26,376 nt of DNA, taken from positions 1 to 26,376 of IMG/VR virus record IMGVR_UViG_3300030118_000822. One strand, 5' to 3'. Numbering within the stretch: position 1 is the stretch's first letter; every line of letters starts with the position of its first letter. The position numbers and the translations under genes are program-made. A model generated the notes under the pieces. That model was not told where the DNA came from, did no database searches, and saw only the letters and a list, made by a program, of their open reading frames with translations. This document shows positions 7,018 to 16,172 of this stretch, piece by piece. The DNA is from a virus.

Positions 7018-8103
7018 ATGGCAAAAAAAGAAAGTGTTTTAACCAGAGAAGTTAATCAAGATTCCAAACGGGACAAGCTAAACGAAAAATATAATGACAT
7101 AACTGCTTTGGTAGAGGATCTGAAATACCACAAAGATCCTAAGAAAAAGAAGAAACCAAAAAGAATGAAAGAAGAGATCAGAGATGATGTCTTTGATAAT
7201 CCGGGAGAAGCTCAAGCAAGAGCAAGAGAGTTGGGATGTGTAGGCATTCATTCACATACTGAGGATGGGACTGAGGTTTATATGCCATGCAAAACCCATG
7301 AAGAATATAACAAACTTGTTGCCAATGATGAGGGCAATGAACCAGATGAGGGAAAACCCGGATACCACAAAAAGCCAAAGAAAAAATCTGATTGTGAGTG
7401 TGAGCATGAAGAGGAATCTGTTTTAGATATACAGACTCCAGTTCAGCTCAAGGCTATGGAAGATGATGAGGAACAAAAAGAATATGGATTCTTTGAGGGA
7501 TACGGATCTATCTTTGGCAATATAGATCTTGGAAATGATGTCATCCAAAAAGGAGCCTTTACCAAATCACTTGAATCAAGACCACCATCAAAAGTAAAAC
7601 TTTTATATCAACACAAATCTGATATGCCTATTGGTGTTTATGATGAGATCCGTGAGGATGCAAAGGGTTTATATGTAAAAGGAAGAATTGCATTAAAGAC
7701 TAGAGCTGGAGCAGAAGCCTATGAGTTGTTGAAGATAGGTGCTCTGGATGGATTGTCTATAGGTTTTAAAACAAATCCAAAAGCTGTTTCTTATGAAGAT
7801 AGGGGACAAAGGAGGATTATAAAAGAGGTTGATTTAATGGAAGTATCATTGGTAACTTTTCCAATGAATCCAAAAGCTACTGTTACAGTAGTCAAAGGAG
7901 AGGATATTTCTATTAGAGATTGGGAAAGAGGATTGCGAGATGCTTTCAATCTTTCCAGATCTGAATCAAAAATATGTGCAAAAGCACTTGAAGAATGTTT
8001 TCAGCGAGATGCTGACAAAAGTTCAGAATTGGTAGATGCCATTAAGGAGCTCCAGACTGAGATTCAATCTTGGTCAACGGAGATGATTAATAAACATCAG
8101 TAA
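7018..8103 (+). CDS. Prohead protease (HK97-type, S78) with extra N-terminal domain
   Basis: 361 residues; GGGAG lies about ten bases before the ATG. The protease domain is residues about 155-295: GFFEGYGSIFGNIDLGNDVI, then the catalytic H199 in LLYQHKSDMPIG, and the catalytic S247 in ALDGLSIGFKT, followed by EVDLMEVSLVTFPMNPKATV. It matures the capsid by trimming the scaffold-like N-terminus of the major capsid protein. Residues 1-150 are extra: a Lys-rich stretch (KYHKDPKKKKKPKRMKEE), a small module containing NPGEAQARARELGCVGIHSH and TEVYMPCKTHEEYNKL with two cysteines, then a KKPKKKSDCECEHEEES stretch with two more cysteines. These could bind metal or DNA or act as an internal scaffold. 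The C-terminal helix (about 300-361) is also beyond the protease core. The capsid gene follows after 14 bases. Confidence 0.92.
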   Translation: MAKKESVLTREVNQDSKRDKLNEKYNDITALVEDLKYHKDPKKKKKPKRMKEEIRDDVFDNPGEAQARARELGCVGIHSHTEDGTEVYMPCKTHEEYNKLVANDEGNEPDEGKPGYHKKPKKKSDCECEHEEESVLDIQTPVQLKAMEDDEEQKEYGFFEGYGSIFGNIDLGNDVIQKGAFTKSLESRPPSKVKLLYQHKSDMPIGVYDEIREDAKGLYVKGRIALKTRAGAEAYELLKIGALDGLSIGFKTNPKAVSYEDRGQRRIIKEVDLMEVSLVTFPMNPKATVTVVKGEDISIRDWERGLRDAFNLSRSESKICAKALEECFQRDADKSSELVDAIKELQTEIQSWSTEMINKHQ

Positions 8104-8117
8104 CAAAGGAGGACTTT

Positions 8118-9332
8118 ATGTCGGAAGATGTTAAAAATGTTGTTGAGAACTTTGGCAAGGCTTTTGAAGAATTTAAAAAGGTTAATGACCAGATTCTTGA
8201 TGATAAGGCTGATGGCAAGAGTGTAGCTGGACTGGAAGAAAAGCTTGTAAAGATTGAAGAAGATTTACAAGGTATGGAAGATCAGAAAGGTGCACTTGAG
8301 AAGTCAGCAGAAAAACAAGCAGAGATTACTGAAAAACTAGAGAAGTTAGAAACTGTTCTATCAAGACCAGATTCCGGATACTCTAGCAAATCAGTTGATA
8401 CTGAGCTGAAACTCTTTGATGCTTATTGCAGAAAAGGTTTTGACAAGCTTGGAGCTGAAGAGCAAAAAGCTTTAACTGTAAGCAATGATTCTACTGGTGG
8501 ATACTTAGCTCCCCCGGAGTATGTAAGAGAACTTTTAAAGACTGTTACAGAAATATCCCCAATTAGACAACTTGCAAGAGTGAGATCTACATCTGCTAGA
8601 TCTGTTCAAATACCAAAGAGAGCATCTACTTTCTCAGCCCAATGGGTTAGCGAAAGTGGAACTAGATCTGAGACTACTGGTTATACAGTTGGCTTAGAGC
8701 AACTCTCAGCCCATGAGCATTATGCTTTGGTTGATATTTCAGAACAAGATCTTGAAGATACAGTTTTCAATCTTGAACAGGAAATGCAATCTGAGTTTGC
8801 TACACAATTTGCAAAAGCAGAGGGACAAGCATTTATTTCTGGAGATGCAGTAGGTAAGCCAGAGGGATTACTAACAAACTCATCAGTTGGAGAGGCCATA
8901 TCCGGTAACGGAACAGCCTTGACATCAGATGGTCTGTTGACTTTGGTTCATTCTATCAAGTCTGAATATGGCAACAATGGTAGATTTATTTTCAATAGAA
9001 ATACCCTTGCCGCAATCAGAAAGCTAAAGGATAGTGCTGGACAATATGTGTTCCAAGCAGGAATGTCTTTACAGAGTGGAGTGCCAAATACAATACTTGG
9101 TTATCCTTATGTTGAGGCAAGTGATATGCCAGATGTTGGAGCTGGGGCTTTCCCAATAATCTTTGGAGATTTCAACAGAGCATATCTGATTGTAGATAGA
9201 GTGGCTCTTGCTGTATTAAGAGACCAATATACTCAAGCAACTACTGGTAATGTTAGATACATTGCGAGAAGAAGAGTGGGTGGTCAAGTTATTCAGCCAG
9301 AAGCTATAGTTAAACATAAAATATCAGCTTAA
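8118..9332 (+). CDS. Major capsid protein, HK97 fold
   Basis: 404 residues with a very strong AAAGGAGG ribosome site, as expected for the most abundant virion protein. Residues 1-90 are a charged, coiled-coil-like delta domain (scaffold) that the protease encoded just upstream would remove. The HK97-type shell domain follows: GGYLAPPEYVRELLKTVTEI, SPIRQLARV, VQIPKRASTFSAQWVSE, QAFISGDAVGKPEGLL, and near the end YIARRRVGGQVIQPEAIVKH. The length equals the family norm. No frame interruption. It assembles into the icosahedral shell. Confidence 0.95.
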   Translation: MSEDVKNVVENFGKAFEEFKKVNDQILDDKADGKSVAGLEEKLVKIEEDLQGMEDQKGALEKSAEKQAEITEKLEKLETVLSRPDSGYSSKSVDTELKLFDAYCRKGFDKLGAEEQKALTVSNDSTGGYLAPPEYVRELLKTVTEISPIRQLARVRSTSARSVQIPKRASTFSAQWVSESGTRSETTGYTVGLEQLSAHEHYALVDISEQDLEDTVFNLEQEMQSEFATQFAKAEGQAFISGDAVGKPEGLLTNSSVGEAISGNGTALTSDGLLTLVHSIKSEYGNNGRFIFNRNTLAAIRKLKDSAGQYVFQAGMSLQSGVPNTILGYPYVEASDMPDVGAGAFPIIFGDFNRAYLIVDRVALAVLRDQYTQATTGNVRYIARRRVGGQVIQPEAIVKHKISA

Positions 9333-9350
9333 TAGCTAAGGAGTAGAATT

Positions 9351-9800
9351 ATGATGGATTTAGCAAATAATTTAATTGCAGTTCAGTCTCTAGCTCCAGC
9401 AGTTAGAACAGCAGATGCAAATGGAACTGGAGTTGATCTCCAGGGCTTTGAGGGTGCAATGGCAATCTTTGACATTGGTGCTGAGGGAGATACTCTCTCT
9501 GGATCAGTCAAAATTGATGTTAAGTTGGAGCATTCAGATGATAACTCATCTTTTAGTGCTGTTACTTCTTCATCAGATGTTACAGATGGAAGTGTAGATT
9601 CTAATGGGATCTGGGCTACATTTGATGACAATGCTGAGGCACCAGCAGTTGTTGGAATCGGCTATGTTGGTGGCAAAAGATATTTAAGAGTTGTTGCAGA
9701 TTTTACTGGAACTCATTCAAATGGGAGTCCAGTTTCAGCAATGATTGTTAAAGGTTTTGCGAGACATTCTGAGGATGCAGGTGCAAGTAGCACAAGCTAA
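9351..9800 (+). CDS. Capsid-associated small protein, likely head decoration
   Basis: 149 residues; AAGGAG precedes a double ATG (9351 and 9354), either of which may start. The protein is beta-rich and acidic, with no membrane segment or signal peptide. The pattern LANNLIAVQSLAPAVRTADA, a central KIDVKLEHSDDNSSF, and VGGKRYLRVVADFTG is one I recognise from small proteins found directly after capsid genes in many siphoviruses. These are often called decoration or hypothetical structural proteins. It probably binds the outer capsid surface. A rho-independent terminator follows eight bases after the stop, closing the protease-capsid-decoration unit. Confidence 0.6.
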   Translation: MMDLANNLIAVQSLAPAVRTADANGTGVDLQGFEGAMAIFDIGAEGDTLSGSVKIDVKLEHSDDNSSFSAVTSSSDVTDGSVDSNGIWATFDDNAEAPAVVGIGYVGGKRYLRVVADFTGTHSNGSPVSAMIVKGFARHSEDAGASSTS

Positions 9801-9807
9801 AACATTT

Positions 9808-9838
9808 TGGGTAGGGGCTAGTCCTCTACCCATTTTTT
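9808..9838 (+). terminator. Rho-independent terminator after the capsid unit
   Basis: A 10-bp stem (9808-9817 with 9823-9832, one G-T pair) with loop CTAGT is followed by six T. The stem is GC-rich (TGGGTAGGGG). It lies eight bases after the stop of the decoration-like gene and would reduce read-through into the fibre block, keeping capsid and fibre levels apart. Confidence 0.88.
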
Positions 9839-9849
9839 AAGGGATAAAT

Positions 9850-10227
9850 ATGGCAAGTAAAAAATTCAAAATGATAGTTCCAAAAGCCGGGACATCAAAC
9901 AAATTAGGAAGTGAACTTAGACTTTATGAATTAGATGAAGTTGTTGAAGTCAAAGAGGACTGGCAAGAAGATCTAATGAATGCATTCATAGAGAATGGGT
10001 TTGCAATAGAAGTCAAAATGGATAGTGCTGATTCTTCTGCTGATATGGAAGCAGAGATCAAAGAGGATGAGGATCCGGAAAGAGCAAGAAATGACAAAGG
10101 ACATTACATAGCAGATGATCCAGAAACTCCGGATGTGAATGAAGCTTATGTTGGTGGTAAGGCACCAGCTAAAAAGACTACTAAGAAAAAGTCAACAGCT
10201 AAGAAATCAACCAAGAAAAAATCTTAA
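9850..10227 (+). CDS. Small structural-type protein with Lys-rich tail
   Basis: 125 residues, starting 12 bases after the terminator T-run. The N-terminal part (KFKMIVPKAGTSNKLGSELR, LYELDEVVEV) looks like a small beta domain. It is followed by an acidic linker and ERARNDKGHYIADDPETPDV, NEAYVGG, a sequence I know from small phage proteins next to capsid or connector genes. The tail KKTTKKKSTAKKSTKKKS is strongly basic and histone H1-like, suggesting contact with DNA or with an acidic surface. Function unknown; a neck or head-internal protein is plausible. Its separation from the capsid unit by a terminator suggests a different expression level. Confidence 0.55.
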   Translation: MASKKFKMIVPKAGTSNKLGSELRLYELDEVVEVKEDWQEDLMNAFIENGFAIEVKMDSADSSADMEAEIKEDEDPERARNDKGHYIADDPETPDVNEAYVGGKAPAKKTTKKKSTAKKSTKKKS

Positions 10228-10237
10228 GCACTTATAT

Positions 10238-10254
10238 CCAAGTTTTTGACTTGG
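10238..10254 (+). other. Small hairpin in the intergenic space
   Basis: CCAAGT (10238-10243) and ACTTGG (10249-10254) form a perfect 6-bp stem with a 5-base loop, eleven bases after the preceding stop. What follows (TGTTAATATT) is AT-rich but not a T-run, so it is at best a weak terminator or an RNA stability element. The rest of this 90-bp space shows only AGGAAA ahead of the next start. Confidence 0.35.
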
Positions 10255-10317
10255 TGTTAATATTAAATAAGCAGATGCAGATGATGGTAGATACCATTAA
10301 TTTTATAGGAAAAGTTA

Positions 10318-10671
10318 ATGAGTGCTGGTTTTCATCATTTTATAATAGAGCAAGGAGCTACTTTCAAGAAGATCCTTACTCTCAAAGATAGTTCTGGATC
10401 TGTTATCAATCTCTCCGGATACTCCGGAGCAGAGATGGATCTAAGATTAGACCAAGACTCAAGCTCAACAGTAGTAACTCTTACAACAGCAAATGGTGGC
10501 ATAGCCAACGGAGGAGCTGCTGGAACTCTAACTTTGCTGATCTCAGCAAGTGATACAGCCAACCTAACCCCAGGAGATGGTGTCTATGACCTAGAGCTTA
10601 CTGATGCATCCGGGATAGTAAATAGATTGTTAGAGGGAACATATAGCATCAGAGGTAATGTAAGTAGATGA
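10318..10671 (+). CDS. Small beta-sandwich protein ahead of the fibre (BppU-N-like)
   Basis: 117 residues, beta-rich. [32 protein letters not shown], and the closing [32 protein letters not shown] resemble a small Ig-like domain common in siphoviruses next to fibre genes and seen at the N-terminus of BppU-type baseplate proteins. The gene overlaps the giant fibre gene by four bases (ATGA), so the two products are probably made in fixed proportion and may be physically linked, for instance as the adaptor that attaches the fibre. The assignment is by pattern and place only. Confidence 0.55.
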   Translation: MSAGFHHFIIEQGATFKKILTLKDSSGSVINLSGYSGAEMDLRLDQDSSSTVVTLTTANGGIANGGAAGTLTLLISASDTANLTPGDGVYDLELTDASGIVNRLLEGTYSIRGNVSR

Positions 10672-13600
10672 GTATAGTAAGTAGCATAACAGTCCAAGAT
10701 GAAAGCAATATTTCTATTGTTACAGTCGGAACTCAAGGAGCATCTGGACCCAATACTATACTTGCCAAATCAGTAAACTCCATAACACTTGGAGCATCAG
10801 ATGAGGGTGGACTTCTCATCTATGACAACGGAAATAATCATTGGTCAATATCAACCAATGGATCTAGTCCAACAGCAAAAGTCAGAGAACTAACATTTAC
10901 AGCCGGGGGATCAATAGTAAGTCAGATCTTAGATGAAGATAATTTTGCATCAAACTCAGCATCAGCTCTAGCTACTCAACAATCAATTAAAGCCTATGTA
11001 GATGGTCAAGTTTCTGGATCTGGATCATTGGCTGTATCTGATGGATCTGGATCTATATCAATAACTCTATCAAGTGAAACTCTAGGTCTTAAAGGTGGGA
11101 CTGGTGTATCAGCAACATATTCTGGAAATGATGTAACCTTTGCCATTGGTCAAAGTGTTGGAACATCAGACAATGTAACTTTTAATAATGTTGTTGTATC
11201 TGGGAACCTAACAGTTTCCGGATCTCAGACTGTTGTTAATACTGCAACTCTTTCTGTTGCAGATAATGTAGTAGTTGTAAACTCAGACTTTACTGGTGCC
11301 AACCCAACAGAGAATGGTGGTATAGAAGTAGAGAGAGGAGATGTATCAAATGTTACTTTTGTTTGGAATGAATCTACTGATAGATGGACTGCTGATAATC
11401 CGTTACAAGCTACAGAATATTATGTGGGCAATACAAAGATTGTTGATAGTAGTGGTGTATGGCAAGGACCCTCAGCCGGGCTCAAAGGTCAAAAGGGAGA
11501 AGTAGGATCTCAAGGATCTCAAGGAAGTAAAGGAGAAAAAGGATCTACTGGATCTACTGGATCTAAAGGACAAAAAGGAGAGATTGGTGTAACTGGTTCT
11601 CAAGGTGTCCAGGGGATCCAAGGTATCCAAGGAGATAAAGGTCAGAAAGGCGAGATAGGAAATACTGGATCAACAGGCCCAACTGGATCTCAAGGTATCC
11701 AAGGAGACAAGGGACAAAAAGGAGAAGTTGGTAGCAAAGGTCAGAAAGGAGAAATAGGTAATACCGGGAGTCAAGGAGATAAAGGTCAAAAAGGACAAAC
11801 CGGATCCCAAGGTGTTCAAGGAGATAAAGGACAAAAGGGAGAAGTAGGAGCTCAAGGTAATGTTGGTAATACTGGACCTACTGGTAATACTGGAGCTCAA
11901 GGCGATAAGGGAGAAAAAGGTCAGAAAGGGACTACGGGAAATACTGGTGCTACCGGATCAAAAGGTCAAAAGGGGGAAGTTGGAACTACCGGAGATAAAG
12001 GTCAGAAAGGGGAGGTTGGTGTTACTGGTAATACTGGTAATACAGGTCCTACCGGATCTCAAGGGGATAAAGGTCAGAAAGGTCAGACCGGTGGGTTTGG
12101 TGGTCAGACATTCAACTATCAATTCAATACTGCTACATCAGATGCAGATCCTACAGCCGGGAAACTGGCTTTCAATAATGCAGATCTTTCATCAGCAACA
12201 ATATTGTTTATAGATGATGCAGATGGAGATGGATCTGATATACAAAGTTTCTTAAGAACTATTGATGATTCTGATTCAACTATCAAAGGTCATGTCCGAA
12301 TATCTAACAGAACAGATGCTAGTGATTTTGCAATGTTTACTATTGGAGGATCAATTACAGAGGCAAGTGGATATTTCAAAGTCCCGGTGTCTTATGTTTC
12401 TGGGGCAACCTCTTTTAGTAATAGTGAGAATATAGTTTCTACATTTGCCAGAACTGGAGATGTTGGAGATACCGGTGCTAAAGGTCAGAAAGGGGAGACT
12501 GGATCTGGTGGATCAAAAGGACAAAAGGGAACTACTGGTAGTCAAGGCAATACCGGACCTACTGGACCTACAGGTCCAACCGGAACTCAAGGTCCAACTG
12601 GTGCAAGTGGTAATGATGGAAGTGCTGGTCAAAAAGGTCAAAAGGGAGAGATAGGAGTTACAGGTCCAACGGGTTCTGCTGGTTCAAATGGAAGTGCTGG
12701 AGACAAAGGACAAAAGGGACAATCTGGAACCAATGGATCTGATGGTGCAAAAGGTCAGAAAGGAGAGATTGGTGTAACCGGATCTACAGGTCCAGCAGGT
12801 CCAACTGGATCAACTGGTAATGATGGATCTGATGGTTCTAAAGGACAAAAGGGCGAGGTTGGAGCTCAAGGTAATACAGGTCCCCAAGGTAATGCTGGAT
12901 CTACCGGACCAGCAGGTCCTACTGGTTCTGCTGGAGCAGATGGAGACAAAGGACAAAAAGGGGAAGTAGGATCCCAAGGCTCTACAGGTCCAACGGGTGG
13001 ACAAGGATCCAAAGGACAAAAGGGCGAAGTAGGAACAACTGGAGATGCTGGTAGCAAAGGTCAAAAGGGAGAGGTTGGTGCCCAAGGAAATGCTGGACCT
13101 ACTGGCTCAGAGGGAGGAACAGGTCCAACTGGTAATAAAGGAGAGAAAGGTCAAAAGGGTGCTACTGGTAACACGGGTAATACTGGTTCAGCCGGGAGTG
13201 ATGGATCTGATGGCTCCAAGGGACAAAAGGGAGAGGTAGGTAATACCGGTTCAACTGGATCTACAGGTCCTACTGGACCTACTGGATCCGGAGGAGATAA
13301 AGGTCAGAAAGGAGAAGTTGGATCTCAAGGTCCGGCTGGTAACAATGGTAGTAATGGATCTGATGGAGACAAGGGGCAAAAAGGAGAGGTTGGTGCTACT
13401 GGATCTAAAGGACAAAAAGGAGAGGTAGGAACTCAAGGATCTACGGGACCTACTGGTTCAACTGGACCTACTGGTGCTGGTGGAGATAAAGGGCAAAAAG
13501 GTCAAGCCGGGACAAATGGTTCTGATGGCAATGATGGATCTGATGGATCCAAAGGTCAGAAAGGGGAAGTTGGAGCAACGGGATCTGGAGGAGCAACCGG

Positions 13601-16172
13601 TTCAAAAGGTCAGAAAGGAGAAGTAGGATCTACTGGTGGGACTGGTGCCAAAGGTCAGAAAGGAACAACTGGTAATACTGGTTCTACTGGCTCAACTGGT
13701 TCTACTGGAGATAAGGGACAAAAAGGCGAGGTAGGAAATACTGGACCAACTGGTAGTGCTGGATCTGATGGAACAGATGGTAGTAAAGGTCAAAAGGGAG
13801 AAGTTGGATCTACTGGTTCAACCGGTAGCACCGGACCTACTGGTGGAACTGGACCTACTGGTAACAAAGGTCAAAAAGGAGAAGTAGGTAATACCGGATC
13901 AACCGGTAATGCTGGAGATAAAGGTCAAAAAGGAACTACCGGATCTACCGGCTCAACTGGATCAAAAGGTCAAAAGGGAGAGGTAGGTTCTACTGGAGGT
14001 CAAGGGGATGCAGGTCCAACAGGTCCTACCGGACCTACAGGTCCAACGGGTTCTACTGGAACTGGTATAACCTTTAAAGGATCTGTTGCAAATACTGGAG
14101 CTTTGCCAAGCAGCCCAACTCCAAGTTCTGGGGATGCATATCTTGTTCAAACAGATGACTCATTACACATCTTTGATGGTAGTAGTTTTGTATCTGGTGG
14201 ATCTATTCAAGGTCCTACGGGTCCAACTGGTGGAACAGGTCCTACTGGTTCAAAGGGGCAAAAGGGAGAAGTTGGAAATACAGGTCCAACAGGTCCAACG
14301 GGTTCAACCGGTTCAACTGGATCTGCTGGTTCTGATGGCGATAAAGGACAAAAGGGACAAACCGGTAATACTGGTAGCACCGGATCTACCGGAGCAAAAG
14401 GTCAAAAAGGTCAGACCGGAAACACGGGTTCTACTGGACCTACAGGTCCAAGTGGATCAAACGGATCTAACGGAAGTAAAGGTCAGAAAGGAGAAGTTGG
14501 CTCTACAGGTCCAACGGGCTCTGCTGGATCTAACGGATCAGATGGATCTAAAGGGCAAAAGGGAACAACCGGAAATACTGGCTCTACCGGACCTACAGGT
14601 CCTACTGGACCTACCGGAGATACTGGACCTACGGGATCAACTGGTAGTGCTGGTCAAAAAGGTCAGAAAGGAGCAACCGGAAATACAGGTCCAACTGGTA
14701 GTGCCGGATCAAATGGTAGTAATGGATCTAAAGGTCAGAAAGGGGAAGTTGGATCCACCGGATCAACAGGCCCTACTGGACCATCCGGGAGTAATGGATC
14801 AAACGGAAGTAAAGGACAAAAAGGACAAACTGGAAATACGGGACCTACCGGCTCAACAGGTCCAACTGGATCTACTGGAGCAAAAGGTCAGAAAGGGCAA
14901 ACTGGTTCAACCGGTAGCACCGGACCTACAGGTCCAACTGGTTCAACCGGATCTGCTGGTTCTAAAGGACAAAAAGGAACAACGGGTAATACTGGATCTA
15001 CAGGTCCTACGGGATCTACCGGACCTACTGGATCAACGGGAGCCAAAGGTCAAAAGGGACAAACTGGAGCAACTGGAGGAACTGGACCTACAGGTCCTAC
15101 CGGACCATCTGGAAGTAATGGTAGTAACGGATCCAAAGGACAAAAAGGGCAAACAGGTAATACTGGTTCAACGGGTTCAACGGGTCCAACCGGAGGAACA
15201 GGTCCTACCGGAGCAAAGGGACAAAAAGGACAAACCGGATCTGCTGGTGGAACAGGTCCCACCGGACCTACTGGTCCATCTGGTAGCAATGGCTCCAATG
15301 GTTCTAAAGGTCAGAAAGGTCAGACTGGATCTACTGGAGGGACTGGTCCAACTGGACCTACAGGTCCAACCGGAGCCACGGGTCCAGCCGGTAGTAATGG
15401 ATCAAATGGATCAAATGGATCAAAAGGTCAGAAAGGTCAAAAGGGTGCAACTGGACCTGGAGGAGGAACAGGTCCTACTGGACCTACGGGTCCAACGGGA
15501 TCTACTGGAGCACAAGGCTCAGCAGGTCCAACAGGTCCAACAGGTCCATCTGGTGGCACGGGTCCAACTGGTCAGAAAGGTCAGAAAGGAGCTCCCGGTT
15601 CTAATGGTGGAACAGGTCCATCTGGGGGCACGGGTCCAACAGGTCCTACCGGACCTACAGGTCCAACGGGTCCTACAGGTCCAGCCGGAGGTTTCTCAAC
15701 AAACTCAAATGGTCAAGTAAATAGTTTAGGAGTTGGAACTGGTGCTAGTGGAACAGCCGGGGAAATTAGAGCAACAAATAATATAACTGCTTTCTACTCT
15801 GATGAAAGACTCAAAGAGTTTGAGGGAGAGATTGATAATGCTGTTGCCAAGATCATGCAAGTTGGTGGTTACTACTTTAGAGAAAATGAATTGGCTAAAG
15901 GATTGGGCTATACCAACTCAGATAGGCAAGTTGGGGTTAATGCTCAAGAGATCCAAAAGATCTTGCCAGAGGTGGTTACAAGAGCTCCTATAGATGATAA
16001 ATACCTAACTGTTTGGTATGACAAGCTTGTTCCATTGCTAATACAAGCTATCAAAGAACAACAAATGATGATTGAAGAACTGGCAAAAGATTCTCATTCT
16101 CCAAAAGGACTTGAAGATCTTGATGGATATAAAGACCTTGATGAGAGGATTAAGAACTTAGAGGACAAGTAA
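10668..16172 (+). CDS. Giant collagen-like fibre with C-terminal S74 chaperone
   Basis: 1834 residues. Residues 1-270 are a beta-rich attachment part containing [17 protein letters not shown] and [19 protein letters not shown], a pattern known from T4-like marine phage fibres. Three collagen blocks follow: 271-477 (69 Gly-X-Y triplets), 597-1130 (178) and 1182-1673 (164), with no break in the triplet phase inside a block. They are separated by a 119-residue and a 51-residue non-collagen domain. About 50 KGQKG cassettes place lysine at the Y position, many continuing as KGE, a motif that both stabilises the triple helix and fits lysyl hydroxylase sites (X-Lys-Gly). Proline lies almost only at X. 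The C-terminus (1674-1834) contains a peptidase S74/intramolecular chaperone domain: SDERLK with S1711 and K1716 as the expected self-cleavage pair, then [19 protein letters not shown]. It should fold as a trimer, and the chaperone part may be released. Whether it is a tail or head fibre is open. Confidence 0.93.
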   Translation: MSIVSSITVQDESNISIVTVGTQGASGPNTILAKSVNSITLGASDEGGLLIYDNGNNHWSISTNGSSPTAKVRELTFTAGGSIVSQILDEDNFASNSASALATQQSIKAYVDGQVSGSGSLAVSDGSGSISITLSSETLGLKGGTGVSATYSGNDVTFAIGQSVGTSDNVTFNNVVVSGNLTVSGSQTVVNTATLSVADNVVVVNSDFTGANPTENGGIEVERGDVSNVTFVWNESTDRWTADNPLQATEYYVGNTKIVDSSGVWQGPSAGLKGQKGEVGSQGSQGSKGEKGSTGSTGSKGQKGEIGVTGSQGVQGIQGIQGDKGQKGEIGNTGSTGPTGSQGIQGDKGQKGEVGSKGQKGEIGNTGSQGDKGQKGQTGSQGVQGDKGQKGEVGAQGNVGNTGPTGNTGAQGDKGEKGQKGTTGNTGATGSKGQKGEVGTTGDKGQKGEVGVTGNTGNTGPTGSQGDKGQKGQTGGFGGQTFNYQFNTATSDADPTAGKLAFNNADLSSATILFIDDADGDGSDIQSFLRTIDDSDSTIKGHVRISNRTDASDFAMFTIGGSITEASGYFKVPVSYVSGATSFSNSENIVSTFARTGDVGDTGAKGQKGETGSGGSKGQKGTTGSQGNTGPTGPTGPTGTQGPTGASGNDGSAGQKGQKGEIGVTGPTGSAGSNGSAGDKGQKGQSGTNGSDGAKGQKGEIGVTGSTGPAGPTGSTGNDGSDGSKGQKGEVGAQGNTGPQGNAGSTGPAGPTGSAGADGDKGQKGEVGSQGSTGPTGGQGSKGQKGEVGTTGDAGSKGQKGEVGAQGNAGPTGSEGGTGPTGNKGEKGQKGATGNTGNTGSAGSDGSDGSKGQKGEVGNTGSTGSTGPTGPTGSGGDKGQKGEVGSQGPAGNNGSNGSDGDKGQKGEVGATGSKGQKGEVGTQGSTGPTGSTGPTGAGGDKGQKGQAGTNGSDGNDGSDGSKGQKGEVGATGSGGATGSKGQKGEVGSTGGTGAKGQKGTTGNTGSTGSTGSTGDKGQKGEVGNTGPTGSAGSDGTDGSKGQKGEVGSTGSTGSTGPTGGTGPTGNKGQKGEVGNTGSTGNAGDKGQKGTTGSTGSTGSKGQKGEVGSTGGQGDAGPTGPTGPTGPTGSTGTGITFKGSVANTGALPSSPTPSSGDAYLVQTDDSLHIFDGSSFVSGGSIQGPTGPTGGTGPTGSKGQKGEVGNTGPTGPTGSTGSTGSAGSDGDKGQKGQTGNTGSTGSTGAKGQKGQTGNTGSTGPTGPSGSNGSNGSKGQKGEVGSTGPTGSAGSNGSDGSKGQKGTTGNTGSTGPTGPTGPTGDTGPTGSTGSAGQKGQKGATGNTGPTGSAGSNGSNGSKGQKGEVGSTGSTGPTGPSGSNGSNGSKGQKGQTGNTGPTGSTGPTGSTGAKGQKGQTGSTGSTGPTGPTGSTGSAGSKGQKGTTGNTGSTGPTGSTGPTGSTGAKGQKGQTGATGGTGPTGPTGPSGSNGSNGSKGQKGQTGNTGSTGSTGPTGGTGPTGAKGQKGQTGSAGGTGPTGPTGPSGSNGSNGSKGQKGQTGSTGGTGPTGPTGPTGATGPAGSNGSNGSNGSKGQKGQKGATGPGGGTGPTGPTGPTGSTGAQGSAGPTGPTGPSGGTGPTGQKGQKGAPGSNGGTGPSGGTGPTGPTGPTGPTGPTGPAGGFSTNSNGQVNSLGVGTGASGTAGEIRATNNITAFYSDERLKEFEGEIDNAVAKIMQVGGYYFRENELAKGLGYTNSDRQVGVNAQEIQKILPEVVTRAPIDDKYLTVWYDKLVPLLIQAIKEQQMMIEELAKDSHSPKGLEDLDGYKDLDERIKNLEDK
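11478..12098 (+). repeat. Collagen block 1 (69 Gly-X-Y triplets)
   Basis: Codes residues 271-477 of the fibre. It is rich in GQKGE(V/I) and GDKGQKG with many GSQ/GVQ/GIQ triplets and few proline triplets. Eleven KGQKG cassettes by eye. The block ends in GGF and is followed by a non-collagen domain (residues 478-596). Confidence 0.9.
12456..14057 (+). repeat. Collagen block 2 (178 Gly-X-Y triplets)
   Basis: Codes residues 597-1130. About 23 KGQKG cassettes, mostly followed by E (KGEVG). GPT triplets become more common than in block 1. The DNA repeats are not identical: the same peptide is coded with different synonymous codons (for example GGTCAGAAAGG and GGACAAAAGGG). It is followed by a 51-residue insert (1131-1181). 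Confidence 0.9.
14211..15686 (+). repeat. Collagen block 3 (164 Gly-X-Y triplets)
   Basis: Codes residues 1182-1673. About 16 KGQKG cassettes, now mostly followed by Q or T instead of E, and long GPTGPT runs that increase towards the C-terminal end. The only Y-position proline I found in the three blocks (GAP) is here. Such a Pro-rich end is suited to start triple-helix folding next to the C-terminal trimerising chaperone. Confidence 0.9.

Noticed and set aside
11670-15298. Several minus-strand open frames opposite the collagen blocks
   Set aside because: They mirror the repeat and give Pro/Val/Ser low-complexity products; no start signals and no neighbours in that direction.
11478-15686. 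Diversity-generating retroelement or phase-variable repeat in the fibre
   Set aside because: No template repeat, no reverse transcriptase in the window, and the DNA repeats are too divergent for easy slippage; frame is intact throughout.
14086-15720. Long open frame of 544 codons in another plus-strand frame over the collagen region
   Set aside because: It is a by-product of the Gly-X-Y codon rhythm (GGT/GGA, CAA, AAA read out of phase). It gives a low-complexity Leu/Val/Gln/Asp product and has no ribosome site.
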